From the NCBI GenBank assembly GCA_963713085.1, contig CAVQKQ010000022.1:62001-126000 (forward strand): a stretch of DNA of 64,000 nt, in the 5' to 3' direction. The position numbers were made by a program, and so were the translations under genes. A model generated the notes under the pieces. That model saw only the letters and a list, made by a program, of their open reading frames with translations. It was not told where the DNA came from and did not search any database. Source of the stretch: PFJX01 sp963713085 (GTDB taxonomy: Bacteria > Pseudomonadota > Gammaproteobacteria > Burkholderiales > Thiobacillaceae). Shown here one piece after another: positions 42,338 through 50,631 of the stretch; position 1 is the stretch's first letter, and every line of letters begins with the position of its first letter.

Positions 42338-43411
42338 TTACTTGTCGTTGCCGGATTTGTTCTGGGTCTGCCTGATGACGCTGACCACCGCGTGGGCCGC
42401 GACCGCCGCGCCAACCACGCCGACCACGGTGCCACCCACCTTGTCGGCGTTGGCCTCGATGCCGAACTGATGGATGTCGCTGAGCCGGTTGTAGAAGCCT
42501 CCCTTATCCCAGAAGCCGTCCTCGGAGCAGCCGATGCAGCCATGGCCCGACTGGATCGGAAACGACACACCGTTGTTCCAGCGCACCGTCGAGCAGGCGT
42601 TGTAGGTGGTTGGGCCCTTGCAGCCCATCTTGTACAGGCAGTAGCCGCGGCGGGCGCCCTCATCGTCCCAGGCCTCGGCGAACTGGCCGCCGTCGAAGTG
42701 GGGACGGCGATAGCATTTGTCGTGGATGCGCTGGCCGTAGAACATCTTGGGCCGGCCCTGGCGGTCCAGATCCGGGATGCGGTCGAAGGTGAGCATGTAG
42801 GTGATCACGCCGGTCATCACCTCGGCGATGGGCGGACAGCCCGGTACCTTGATGATGGGCTTGTCGTGTATCACCTTGTGGATCGGCACCGCCTGGGTCG
42901 GATTCGGTTTGGCCGCCTGCACGCAGCCCCACGAGGCGCAGGACCCCCAGGAGATGATGGCCTTGCAGTCCGCCGCGACCTCCTTGAGCTGCTCCAGGTA
43001 GGGCCGCCCGCCGATGATGCAGCTCATGCCTTCCTGGTTGAGCGGCGGGTTGCCCTCGCAGGCCAGGATGTAATTGCCTTTATATTTCTTGCGGATCTCG
43101 TCAAGAATGGCCTCGGCCTGGTGGCCCGCCGCGGTCATGATGGTGTCGTCGTAGTCCAAAGAGATCATGGACAACACCGCATCCTTTGCCAGAGGATGGG
43201 CGGAACGGATGAAGGACTCGGAACAGCAGGTGCATTCCAACCCGTGCAGCCAAAGCACCGGCGTGCGGGGCTTGGTTTCCATGGCGTGGGCGATGCGCGG
43301 CACGAAGGACGGACCCAGGCCCAGCGAGGCCGCGGTCAGGCTGCAGAATTTGAGGAAGCTGCGGCGGGTGATGCCCTGCCGCCGCATCACCTCGTAGAAG
43401 GTCTCCACCAT
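42338..43411 (-). CDS. hoxK: Membrane-bound [NiFe]-hydrogenase small subunit HoxK (HupS), oxygen-tolerant type
   Basis: A 357-residue precursor with a Tat signal (ITRRSFLKFCSLTAASLGLG), iron-sulfur clusters and a C-terminal membrane anchor (VGGTVVGVVGAAVAAHAVVS). The proximal cluster region reads ECTCCSES and GSCASWGCVQ, so both extra cysteines of oxygen-tolerant enzymes (Cys19 and Cys120 in R. eutropha numbering) are present for a 4Fe-3S cluster. The ATG at 43411 has GGAG nine bases before it. It is the first gene of the 25-kb cluster, behind a sigma-54 promoter at 43486-43501. Confidence 0.98.
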   Translation of the reverse strand: MVETFYEVMRRQGITRRSFLKFCSLTAASLGLGPSFVPRIAHAMETKPRTPVLWLHGLECTCCSESFIRSAHPLAKDAVLSMISLDYDDTIMTAAGHQAEAILDEIRKKYKGNYILACEGNPPLNQEGMSCIIGGRPYLEQLKEVAADCKAIISWGSCASWGCVQAAKPNPTQAVPIHKVIHDKPIIKVPGCPPIAEVMTGVITYMLTFDRIPDLDRQGRPKMFYGQRIHDKCYRRPHFDGGQFAEAWDDEGARRGYCLYKMGCKGPTTYNACSTVRWNNGVSFPIQSGHGCIGCSEDGFWDKGGFYNRLSDIHQFGIEANADKVGGTVVGVVGAAVAAHAVVSVIRQTQNKSGNDK

Positions 43412-43784
43412 GGACTGGTCTCCTGTCTGTCGGATTGAAGGCATCCACGCTCCCGATCCGGGAGGGGAAGTGCTTCACACCTGTAACAAGAACTATGCCA
43501 GGCCCTTTGTTTATTGTTTATTCTTTAATAATCATATTGATACATTAACTTTTCAGAACGGCCACTTAGCCATAGTGGTAAGTTTGTTTGTATTTATTAA
43601 GGTATATTTCGGTAACTATTTTTATAGTAATTTCCGCCCTGCCTGCAACTTCTGGTGCCCACAAGTCACAAAGGGTCATGAGATTACCGATATCTTGATC
43701 TGTCGCATTGACGTCGAATTCGTCGGGGGATAGTTTGATACACCGATATAGGGCGTGCAGGTTCCAGCTCTGGAAGGACACAAA
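43412..43784. other. AT-rich divergent control region upstream of hoxK, 373 bp
   Basis: Contains the sigma-54 promoter of hoxK, then an AT-rich stretch (43508-43560) with TATCAA-N5-TTA on the minus strand, one base off an IHF site, suited to DNA bending between an activator and sigma-54. Short inverted repeats CCACT-N7-AGTGG (43562-43579) and CTAT-TTTT-ATAG (43616-43627) are also seen. No gene is supported. Confidence 0.55.
43486..43501 (-). promoter_or_regulatory. Sigma-54 (-24/-12) promoter of the hox operon
   Basis: On the minus strand CTGGCATAGTTCTTGT matches YTGGCAC-N5-TTGC with the GG and following elements at exact spacing and two mismatches (T for C at the end of TGGCAC, T for C at the end of TTGC). 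It ends 75 bp before the hoxK ATG. The activator would be HoxA, which has an intact GAFTGA loop. Confidence 0.65.
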
Positions 43785-44429
43785 ATGAACGAATCGAAAA
43801 GATTGCTGGGCTATGTGCTTGCCGCTACTCTCGCACTGATGGCATCAGATGTGGCTTGGGGTAAAGCCAAAACCTACCAACGGCACCATAAAAGACCAGT
43901 AGCCAGCAAGATCAAGAACCTTCCGGCGAAGGCCTCCGAAACACCGAACACGAGTGCAGTGCAACCGGCACTGGCCCTGCAACCCAGTAGGGCGCTTCGT
44001 GCGTTGCCTGCAACGCAGCCGCCCCTGCTCAGCCTCGCCCCCTTGCCGGCATGGCAACTGCAGCAAATGGTCCAGCCCGCTCCAGTGCCCGAAAAACCGG
44101 TACAGGCCGCCTATCGCAATCCCTACCTGGCCAACCAGGCCCAGTACGCCTCGATCGACCCGGTGAATAACATCAATCACATTTTCAGCGATATCAAGAT
44201 GTCCCTGCCCCATCTCCCCGTGGAGGGAGACGCGATATTGCCGGTGATCAAGACGGTTTACCCCACGGGCGAGAAGCCATTGGTCGTAATTACCTTCAAA
44301 TGCCCGACCGAACTGATCGGCATCACGCCTCCCACGGTATCGATCTTGCATAGTGGCGTGAATCTGGTGCTGGATGGCATCAACAGAACCAACCTGCTTG
44401 CCTTCAACATGCAGCAGGTCTGCCAGTAG
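43785..44429 (+). CDS. Secreted protein of unknown function
   Basis: A 214-residue protein, not recognised. A signal peptide is seen (KRLLGYVLAATLALMASDVAWG), followed by a basic, then a proline- and alanine-rich linker (about residues 45-110) and a C-terminal domain of about 90 residues with two cysteines (TFKCPTELIG and QQVCQ at the end) that could pair. The ATG at 43785 follows GGAAGGACACAAA; a longer start at 43755 lacks one. It diverges from hoxK and converges on a chemoreceptor gene. The C-terminal part reads like a beta-rich fold, but nothing more can be said. Confidence 0.7.
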   Translation: MNESKRLLGYVLAATLALMASDVAWGKAKTYQRHHKRPVASKIKNLPAKASETPNTSAVQPALALQPSRALRALPATQPPLLSLAPLPAWQLQQMVQPAPVPEKPVQAAYRNPYLANQAQYASIDPVNNINHIFSDIKMSLPHLPVEGDAILPVIKTVYPTGEKPLVVITFKCPTELIGITPPTVSILHSGVNLVLDGINRTNLLAFNMQQVCQ

Positions 44430-44475
44430 CAACAGTCGAAACACCACGCATCGGGCAACTGGGTGTCTTCGACGA

Positions 44476-45657
44476 TCAGTCCAGGTGGAAGGACTTTACC
44501 GCGCCATCCAGGCTGCCTATCTGGTTCGACAATGACTTGGCCAGCATCACCCCTTGTTCAGAATCTCTTAGCGTTTGGTTGTTGAGGCCGGTGATGGCCC
44601 GCGCATTGGCTCGCACCTGATCAACCGCATTCCGTTGCTGGCCCGTGGCCAGGGAAATTTCCCGCACGCTTGCGGACAGAGCTGAGACGCCGTTGGCGAT
44701 GCTTTCCAGGGATTGCCCCACATTCTGGGCATGCTGAACACCGCTCGACGCCTCGTTCATGCCATTGCCGATGGCGGTCACCGCCTGCCGGGTTTCGCTC
44801 TGGATGGTTTGTATCATGGCGCTGATCTTGGCCGTGGCCTGGGTCGTCTTCTCGGCCAATTTGCGCACCTCGTCCGCCACCACGGCGAAGCCGCGTCCCT
44901 GCTCCCCGGCCCGGGCCGCCTCGATGGCGGCATTGAGCGCCAGAAGATTGGTCTGGTCGGCGATCTCCTTGATCACGGATACGATGGCGCCCACCTCCTG
45001 GGAACTGTTGCCCAACCGCTCGACGAAATCGGTCGCCTCATTGACCGTGGTATGAATTCGCTCCATGCCCGACAGACTCTCCCGCGCCAGGGCGACGCCG
45101 TCCATCGCCACCTGCCCCGCAACCTGGGCTTGAGCCATGGCATCTTCGGCGCGTAGCGAAATTTCCGAAATAGTCCCTTCCAAGGCCGTCACAGTCGTGT
45201 CGATCCGGGCGGCCAGGCCGGCCAGCTCATCGACGCGATCGTGAATTTTTCCGGACTGGGCGTTCATTGCCATGGCATCGCTGCGTACTCCGTCTGAGAG
45301 CTGGGAGGCGTGGCGGATCAACTCCCGCAGGGTTTCGGCCATCTGGTTGAAATTGTCGATAATCACGCCCAGGGTGTCATCGCTGCGCATCGAGCAGGTG
45401 AAGGTCAGGTCGCGCTGGGCGATGGCACCGGCCACCTGGGAAATCCGCTTGAGCTTGGTGACCAGCACCCAGTTCATCACGGCATAGTTGAGCGTCCCGA
45501 TGATCAGACCGGCCACCATGCATCCGGCCACGAACCAGGGGAGCATGCCGGGCTTCCATTCGACAAAGAATGACGCATAGAAAGGAAAGGCGCTCGCCAT
45601 GAGCACCCCGGTGCCCAGAAAGGCGAACAGGACATTACGCAGGATGCTGGGTTGCAT
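44476..45657 (-). CDS. Methyl-accepting chemotaxis-like protein with minimal sensor region
   Basis: A 393-residue receptor with two closely spaced N-terminal membrane helices (about residues 8-30 and 38-62) and almost no periplasmic loop, then a HAMP-like segment (LKRISQVAGAIAQRDLTF) and a signalling domain with tip DQTNLLALNAAIEAARAGEQ. Lacking an outside sensor, it may sense membrane or cytoplasmic state such as energy level. The ending is SFHLD, like the RFHLDR of the receptor at 2386. No sigma-28 promoter was found upstream. Confidence 0.88.
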   Translation of the reverse strand: MQPSILRNVLFAFLGTGVLMASAFPFYASFFVEWKPGMLPWFVAGCMVAGLIIGTLNYAVMNWVLVTKLKRISQVAGAIAQRDLTFTCSMRSDDTLGVIIDNFNQMAETLRELIRHASQLSDGVRSDAMAMNAQSGKIHDRVDELAGLAARIDTTVTALEGTISEISLRAEDAMAQAQVAGQVAMDGVALARESLSGMERIHTTVNEATDFVERLGNSSQEVGAIVSVIKEIADQTNLLALNAAIEAARAGEQGRGFAVVADEVRKLAEKTTQATAKISAMIQTIQSETRQAVTAIGNGMNEASSGVQHAQNVGQSLESIANGVSALSASVREISLATGQQRNAVDQVRANARAITGLNNQTLRDSEQGVMLAKSLSNQIGSLDGAVKSFHLD

Positions 45658-45855
45658 GGCGGTAGTCTCACCTGTTTCAAGTGAGGCGGAGAATACTCTG
45701 AAAGCGCCGATCTATTGAGGCCTCGCGAAGCACTATTGCGCGGCCTATGAAATTCATCGCCACCGCTTTCAGGATGAGGTCCTCTCCGGACATCCATAAG
45801 CGGGCAACGAGGAGCGAAACACCGTCCCCGCCGTCAGAAGTTGAGCTGGCATATC

Positions 45856-48264
45856 ATGACTGTTCCGATCCGAATTCCGATCCTCGCCGACATGTCGTCC
45901 ATCCCTATGCCCACTCGTCGGATCCTAGAGATCCCCATCGCCGGCATGACCTGCGCATCCTGTTCAGCGCGCCTGGAAAAGAACCTGAACCGGCTGGAGG
46001 GCGTGAACGCCAACGTCAACCTGGCGGTGGAGAAGGCTCGGGTGGAATACGACCCGACCTTGGTCACGCCTGAGGCCATCGTCCAGCAGGTGGCGAAGAC
46101 CGGCTTCGCCGTCCCTACCCAGACCCTGGATCTAGCCATCGGCGGCATGACCTGCGCGTCCTGTTCTGCCCGGGTGGAGAAGGTGCTGAACCAGATACCG
46201 AGGGTAGAGGCCCGGGTCAACCTGGCCACGGAGAAGGCGCGGGTGCGTTATCAGCCGGGCCTGGTGGACGAAGCTGACCTGATGGCGGCCGTGTCGCGGG
46301 CCGGCTATTCCGCCAGCCCCATCACCGAGGCCAGCCGAGCCGAGGAAAAGACGCGCAAGGCGGCGGAATACCGGCACGAACTGTGGGTCTTCGTCATATC
46401 AACGCTGTTCACCCTGCCCCTGCTGGTCCAGATGGGCGCCATGCTTGGCGGCGCCTACCAGATGGCCTGGATGCCGCCCTGGCTGCAATGGCTGCTGGCC
46501 ACGCCGGTGCAGTTCTGGGCAGGCTGGCGTTTCTATACCGGCGCCTGGAAAAGCCTGCGCGGCGGCGGCGCCAACATGGACGTGCTGGTGGTGCTGGGCA
46601 CCAGCGCCGCCTACCTGTTCAGCGTGGTCACCGTCCTGTTCGATCCGGGCGGACATGTCTACTTCGAGGCCAGCGCCGCCGTGGTGACCCTGGTACGCCT
46701 GGGCAAGCTGCTGGAAGCCCGGGCCAAGTCCCGTACCTCCACCGCCATCGAGCAGATGATCGGTCTTCAGCCCCGCAACGCCCGTGTTGACCGGGGCGGA
46801 ACCCTGGAAGAGGTGGACGTCGCCCGCCTGCGGCCCAACGACGTGGTGGTGGTGCGGCCCGGGGAACGCATTCCGGTGGACGGCGAGGTACTGGAAGGCG
46901 CCTCCGGTGTGGACGAGAGCCTGCTCACCGGCGAGAGCCTGCCGATCACAAAGCAACTGGGGGCCCAGGCCTATGCCGGCACCCAGAACCTGGACGGCAT
47001 GCTCAAGATTCGCGCAGTGGGGGTGGGCGCCCATACCCAGCTCATGGAGATCGTGCGTCTGACCGAGGCAGCCCAGGGCTCCAAGGCGCCGATCCAGAAG
47101 CTGGCGGACCGGATCTCCGGCATCTTCGTGCCGGCCGTGATCATCATCGCCACACTCACCTTCGCGGGTTGGTGGCTCTACACTGGCGTCTTTACCGCCA
47201 GCCTGATCCCCGCCGTGGCGGTCCTGGTCATTGCCTGCCCCTGCGCCCTGGGCCTGGCCACCCCCACCGCGGTGATGGTGGGCCTGGGGCGGGGCGCACA
47301 ACTGGGCATCCTGGTGCGCTCCGCCGAGGCCCTGGAGCGGGCCGAGAAGCTATCCGTGCTGGCCCTGGACAAGACCGGCACGCTGACCGAGGGACGCATG
47401 GCCCTGGTGGCATCGGAACCCGCGCCGGGCATGACCGACGACCAACTGCTCGAACTGGCCGCGGCCCTGGAACAAGGCAGCGGCCATCCGGTGGCTCAGG
47501 CACTGCTGGAGGCAGCCCAGGCGCGCAGTCTGGTCTTGCCTGCGGTAACCGATTTCGAGAACGTCAGCGGCTCGGGCGTGTCAGGTACCGTGGCGGGTCA
47601 TTGCCTGCGCCTTGGCACGCCGGAATGGCTCGGCCTCCAGGCGGGTTCGGCCCAGTCCCACCCCGAGGCCACCTGGGTCATTCTGGCGGGCGACGCGGGC
47701 CCCCTGGGACGATTGGCCTGCGCCGACCGGTTGCGCGCCTCTTCCTCAGGTGCCGTGGACCGGCTGGCGAGGCAGGGGGTACGCACCGTCATGCTGACCG
47801 GCGACCATGAATCCAGCGCAGCCGCCATAGCCAAGGCGGCAGGCGTGACTGAATGGCGCGCCCGCGTCAAACCCCAAGACAAGGCTGCGGCCGTGGCCGC
47901 CCTCAAGACCGAAGGCGCCGTGGTTGGCATGGCCGGCGACGGAGTCAACGACGCGCCGGCCCTGGCCAGCGCCGATGTGAGCTTCGGCATGGCCTCCGGA
48001 TCCGACATCGCCATGGAGACCGCGGACATAACGCTGATGCACTCGGACCTGAACGGCGTGGCCGACTCGGTGGAACTGTCCCGGGCGGTCATGAGGAAGA
48101 TTCGCCAGAACCTTTTCTTCGCCTTCTTCTACAACGTTCTGGCCCTGCCTTTGGCCGCCCTGGGCATGCTTAATCCGGTGATCGCCGGCGCGGCCATGGC
48201 CATGTCTTCGGTGTCGGTGGTGACCAATTCCCTCAGCCTCAGACACTGGCGTCCGAAAACCTGA
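45856..48264 (+). CDS. copA: Copper-exporting P-type ATPase CopA
   Basis: An 802-residue P1B-type ATPase. Two N-terminal heavy-metal domains each carry GMTCASCSAR. The metal-transport motif is CPCALGLATP, the phosphorylated Asp is in DKTGTLTEG, and the hinge is GDGVNDAPAL. About eight membrane helices are seen. The sequence fits Cu(I) export. The ATG at 45856 is a choice; ATG 45892 and a TTG at 45841 are in frame and no strong ribosome site decides. No CueR gene or CueR box was seen nearby. Two dihaem cytochromes follow. Confidence 0.95.
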   Translation: MTVPIRIPILADMSSIPMPTRRILEIPIAGMTCASCSARLEKNLNRLEGVNANVNLAVEKARVEYDPTLVTPEAIVQQVAKTGFAVPTQTLDLAIGGMTCASCSARVEKVLNQIPRVEARVNLATEKARVRYQPGLVDEADLMAAVSRAGYSASPITEASRAEEKTRKAAEYRHELWVFVISTLFTLPLLVQMGAMLGGAYQMAWMPPWLQWLLATPVQFWAGWRFYTGAWKSLRGGGANMDVLVVLGTSAAYLFSVVTVLFDPGGHVYFEASAAVVTLVRLGKLLEARAKSRTSTAIEQMIGLQPRNARVDRGGTLEEVDVARLRPNDVVVVRPGERIPVDGEVLEGASGVDESLLTGESLPITKQLGAQAYAGTQNLDGMLKIRAVGVGAHTQLMEIVRLTEAAQGSKAPIQKLADRISGIFVPAVIIIATLTFAGWWLYTGVFTASLIPAVAVLVIACPCALGLATPTAVMVGLGRGAQLGILVRSAEALERAEKLSVLALDKTGTLTEGRMALVASEPAPGMTDDQLLELAAALEQGSGHPVAQALLEAAQARSLVLPAVTDFENVSGSGVSGTVAGHCLRLGTPEWLGLQAGSAQSHPEATWVILAGDAGPLGRLACADRLRASSSGAVDRLARQGVRTVMLTGDHESSAAAIAKAAGVTEWRARVKPQDKAAAVAALKTEGAVVGMAGDGVNDAPALASADVSFGMASGSDIAMETADITLMHSDLNGVADSVELSRAVMRKIRQNLFFAFFYNVLALPLAALGMLNPVIAGAAMAMSSVSVVTNSLSLRHWRPKT

Positions 48265-48310
48265 TCCTCCAACGCGCGGCAACCGAATCGGACCCCTGTG
48301 CGTTCAAGAC

Positions 48311-48337
48311 TAGGTCTAGGTATGATTCCAAGACCTA
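48311..48337. promoter_or_regulatory. Inverted repeat before the cytochrome c genes
   Basis: TAGGTCT, 13 bp and AGACCTA form a perfect 7-bp inverted repeat ending 15 bp before the ATG at 48353, overlapping the start of the AAAGGAGG ribosome site zone. It could be an operator or an RNA hairpin affecting translation. Confidence 0.35.
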
Positions 48338-48352
48338 CCAAAGGAGGAGCAT

Positions 48353-48976
48353 ATGAAAACGATCAGCAACCGAATCGGTATGGGGCTCGCCCTCTGCGTC
48401 GCCGGCATCGTCACGGCCTACGCCGCGCGTACGGTCGTTGGCGATCCCAGCAAAGCCGAACCCATCGTTACCGAGACCTGCCAGGGTTGCCACGGGATGG
48501 ATGGCAATGGGCCCATCCCGAACTTTCCCAAGCTGGCCGGTCAACAGGCGGTATACCTGCTACATGAATTGAAGGAGTTCAAGTCGGGGCACCGCGTCAT
48601 CGATTCCATGCAGCCCTTCATGGAGGCCCTGTCGGATGAAGACATGGCCAATCTGGCGCTCTACTTCGCCGCCCAGAAACCCACGCCTGGTGAAGTCACC
48701 AAACCCGAACTAGTTGCAAAGGGCAAGGATATCTACCTCAACGGCAATTCGGATACCGGCGTGCCGTCCTGCGACGGCTGCCACGAGGAAGATGGCCACG
48801 GTTCGGAAAAATTCCCGCGCATAGCCGGCCAGAATGTCGAGTACACGCTGGAAGCCTTCAAGAGCTACGCAACAAAAGAGCGGAAAAATGGCGTCAAGGC
48901 CATGCGAACCATTGCCCATCGGCTTACAGAAGAGGAAATTGAAGCCGTGGCTCAATATCTGGCCAGCATGGAATAA
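48353..48976 (+). CDS. Cytochrome c4-like dihaem protein
   Basis: A 207-residue periplasmic dihaem cytochrome with signal peptide and two CxxCH sites (CQGCH and CDGCH) in two similar domains, as in cytochrome c4. Met ligands are likely in MQPFMEAL and VKAMRTIA. The ATG has a strong AAAGGAGG site. It is 88 bp from copA and 6 bp from the next cytochrome, so the two cytochromes form an operon. Likely role: electron transfer to a terminal oxidase or reductase, not determined here. Confidence 0.9.
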   Translation: MKTISNRIGMGLALCVAGIVTAYAARTVVGDPSKAEPIVTETCQGCHGMDGNGPIPNFPKLAGQQAVYLLHELKEFKSGHRVIDSMQPFMEALSDEDMANLALYFAAQKPTPGEVTKPELVAKGKDIYLNGNSDTGVPSCDGCHEEDGHGSEKFPRIAGQNVEYTLEAFKSYATKERKNGVKAMRTIAHRLTEEEIEAVAQYLASME

Positions 48977-48982
48977 AGGACG

Positions 48983-49696
48983 ATGCAGATGAAACAACTC
49001 GTAATCGCGATCGCACTGACCCTGGCAACATTGCCTGTCCGCGCGGAATCAACGGCGACTAAATCAGCCGAAACGGCCATTCAGCCCAAGACAGGAAATT
49101 GGGGCAAGTTCGATACTTGTTTGACCGATGTGCTGAAAAATCCTGGCGATCCGGCGAAAGGTCGCGATGCCTATGAACAATGCCGCGGTTGCCACAAGGC
49201 GGATGCCTCCGGACGCCCGGACGCCGGCTACCCCCAACTGGCCGGCCAGCACGAAACGGTATTGATAAAACAGATGATGGATGTCCGATGCAACAAGCGC
49301 GACAACCCGAAGATGCATCCTTTCATCGAGCAGTCCGAAGTCCCGGTCGCGGACGTCCCGGATATCGCCGCCTACCTGAGCACGCTTCCCGTGCCGAATA
49401 CCAATCGCAAGGGCAGAGGCAAAGATCTCGAACATGGCAAGGCCCTTTATGAGAAGGACTGCGCCGAGTGCCACGGCAAGGCGGGAGAAGGCGACGCCGA
49501 AAAGTTCTATCCCATGGTGGCGAGCCAGCACTATCCTTATCTGGTGCGCGAGAGCACCGACATTCACGACTTGGTGCGCCGAAACGCCAATCCGGAAATG
49601 ATCAAGGCTCTGATGACCTACTCAGACCGGGATATCGAGGCTGTGAGCGACTATATGTCGCGCCTGCCACCGGTCAACACGGTTCACCCAAACTAG
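48983..49696 (+). CDS. Dihaem cytochrome c, periplasmic
   Basis: A 237-residue protein with signal peptide and two CxxCH sites (CRGCH and CAECH), related to the c4/c553 group. An additional Cys pair (FDTCLTD and MDVRCNKR) may form a disulfide. The ATG at 48983 is annotated; a second ATG two codons later (48989) has a better distance to AAAGGA. It follows the first dihaem cytochrome directly. Confidence 0.88.
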   Translation: MQMKQLVIAIALTLATLPVRAESTATKSAETAIQPKTGNWGKFDTCLTDVLKNPGDPAKGRDAYEQCRGCHKADASGRPDAGYPQLAGQHETVLIKQMMDVRCNKRDNPKMHPFIEQSEVPVADVPDIAAYLSTLPVPNTNRKGRGKDLEHGKALYEKDCAECHGKAGEGDAEKFYPMVASQHYPYLVRESTDIHDLVRRNANPEMIKALMTYSDRDIEAVSDYMSRLPPVNTVHPN

Positions 49697-49706
49697 ATCG
49701 CGCCCC

Positions 49707-50621
49707 CTAGGCCAGCTTCATGGCCCAGCCCATGGCCAGCAGGGCGACCACGAGCAATACCAGATGCAGCAGGGCCAGGCGAGAGAAGCGCCGGTCCATG
49801 GCCTCGGGGGGCTGGTTGGTGATGAGATAAAGCCGGCCGCCGGCCGGCTTGCCCATGTAGTTGCGGGCGGACTCTGAACGAATGCGGTCGCGTTGGCGCT
49901 CAACCTCGCGACGCGCCGCCAGTTGTGCCAACGCCCATTCCCGGACATCGATCTCGCCATTTCCGTCCAAGTCAAAACGCCTGCGCAGCTCAGCCTGATC
50001 CTCCTTCCAGGCCCCGAGCAGGTCGCCGACGTCCCGTCTGTCATCGAATTCCCGGTCCGCGCCGCGGGTGCTTCTGAACTCGCCGATGGCATAGAGGGCA
50101 TCGCCCTTGAGCAACAGATGCTCGGTATAGCGCATGTCCTCCTCCTGGCGCACTTCCTTGTGGCGGGTGTAGATCTGGGCACCGGAGGGGTCCAGTGTGC
50201 AGCGCCCGCTGCGGTCCTCCAGCACGAATGGCTGGTCGCTCTCCATGGCCCGGACGAAACGCCATTTGCCCTGTTCGCGTTCCTCCACCCCGTAGCGGTA
50301 CCAGATGCAGGGCAACTGCGTGAGGGGGCTGGCCAGTTCCACACCATCGTTGGGTCGGGCCGTGCCGATCAGTTCTACGTAGCCCTGGGCGGCGGAAGCG
50401 ACGTGGGAGGTGGGTGTATCGGTGATGGCCCGGCTGTTGCGCAAGGCCAGCAGCCAAGCCACCAGGTTGATCAGCGCCACCAGGCTCAGTGCGCCCAGCC
50501 AGGCGCCTCGGCTGCCCTCCCGCGCGGCTAAAGCCAGCAGCCCGACCTGAACGACTGCCAGAATTCCAGGCAGATAGGCACGCCAGGGAAATCCCGCCAT
50601 GTCTTGGCCCAGCCGCTCCAT
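49707..50621 (-). CDS. GIDE-domain-like membrane protein with an EF-hand motif
   Basis: A 304-residue protein. Two membrane helices lie at the N-terminus (about residues 15-60) and one at the C-terminus (about 280-302). Between them is a GIDE-like domain (YVELIGTARPND, then WYRYGVEERE) related to that of eukaryotic MUL1-type ligases, without a RING finger. An EF-hand loop DLDGNGEIDVRE is seen near residue 217. The ATG at 50621 follows GGAGCGGG. It lies 10 bp downstream of lemA; LemA-GIDE pairs are known in bacteria but their function is open. Confidence 0.75.
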   Translation of the reverse strand: MERLGQDMAGFPWRAYLPGILAVVQVGLLALAAREGSRGAWLGALSLVALINLVAWLLALRNSRAITDTPTSHVASAAQGYVELIGTARPNDGVELASPLTQLPCIWYRYGVEEREQGKWRFVRAMESDQPFVLEDRSGRCTLDPSGAQIYTRHKEVRQEEDMRYTEHLLLKGDALYAIGEFRSTRGADREFDDRRDVGDLLGAWKEDQAELRRRFDLDGNGEIDVREWALAQLAARREVERQRDRIRSESARNYMGKPAGGRLYLITNQPPEAMDRRFSRLALLHLVLLVVALLAMGWAMKLA

Positions 50622-50631
50622 CCCGCTCCAG

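Noticed and set aside
41207..43438. 743-codon open frame on the plus strand
   Set aside because: It is antisense to hoxG and hoxK, which have clear active-site and cluster motifs. The frame reflects high GC and codon bias only.
43645..43659. Second sigma-54-like sequence on the minus strand upstream of hoxK
   Set aside because: GG and GC are 11 bp apart instead of 10, and it is farther away than the site at 43486-43501.
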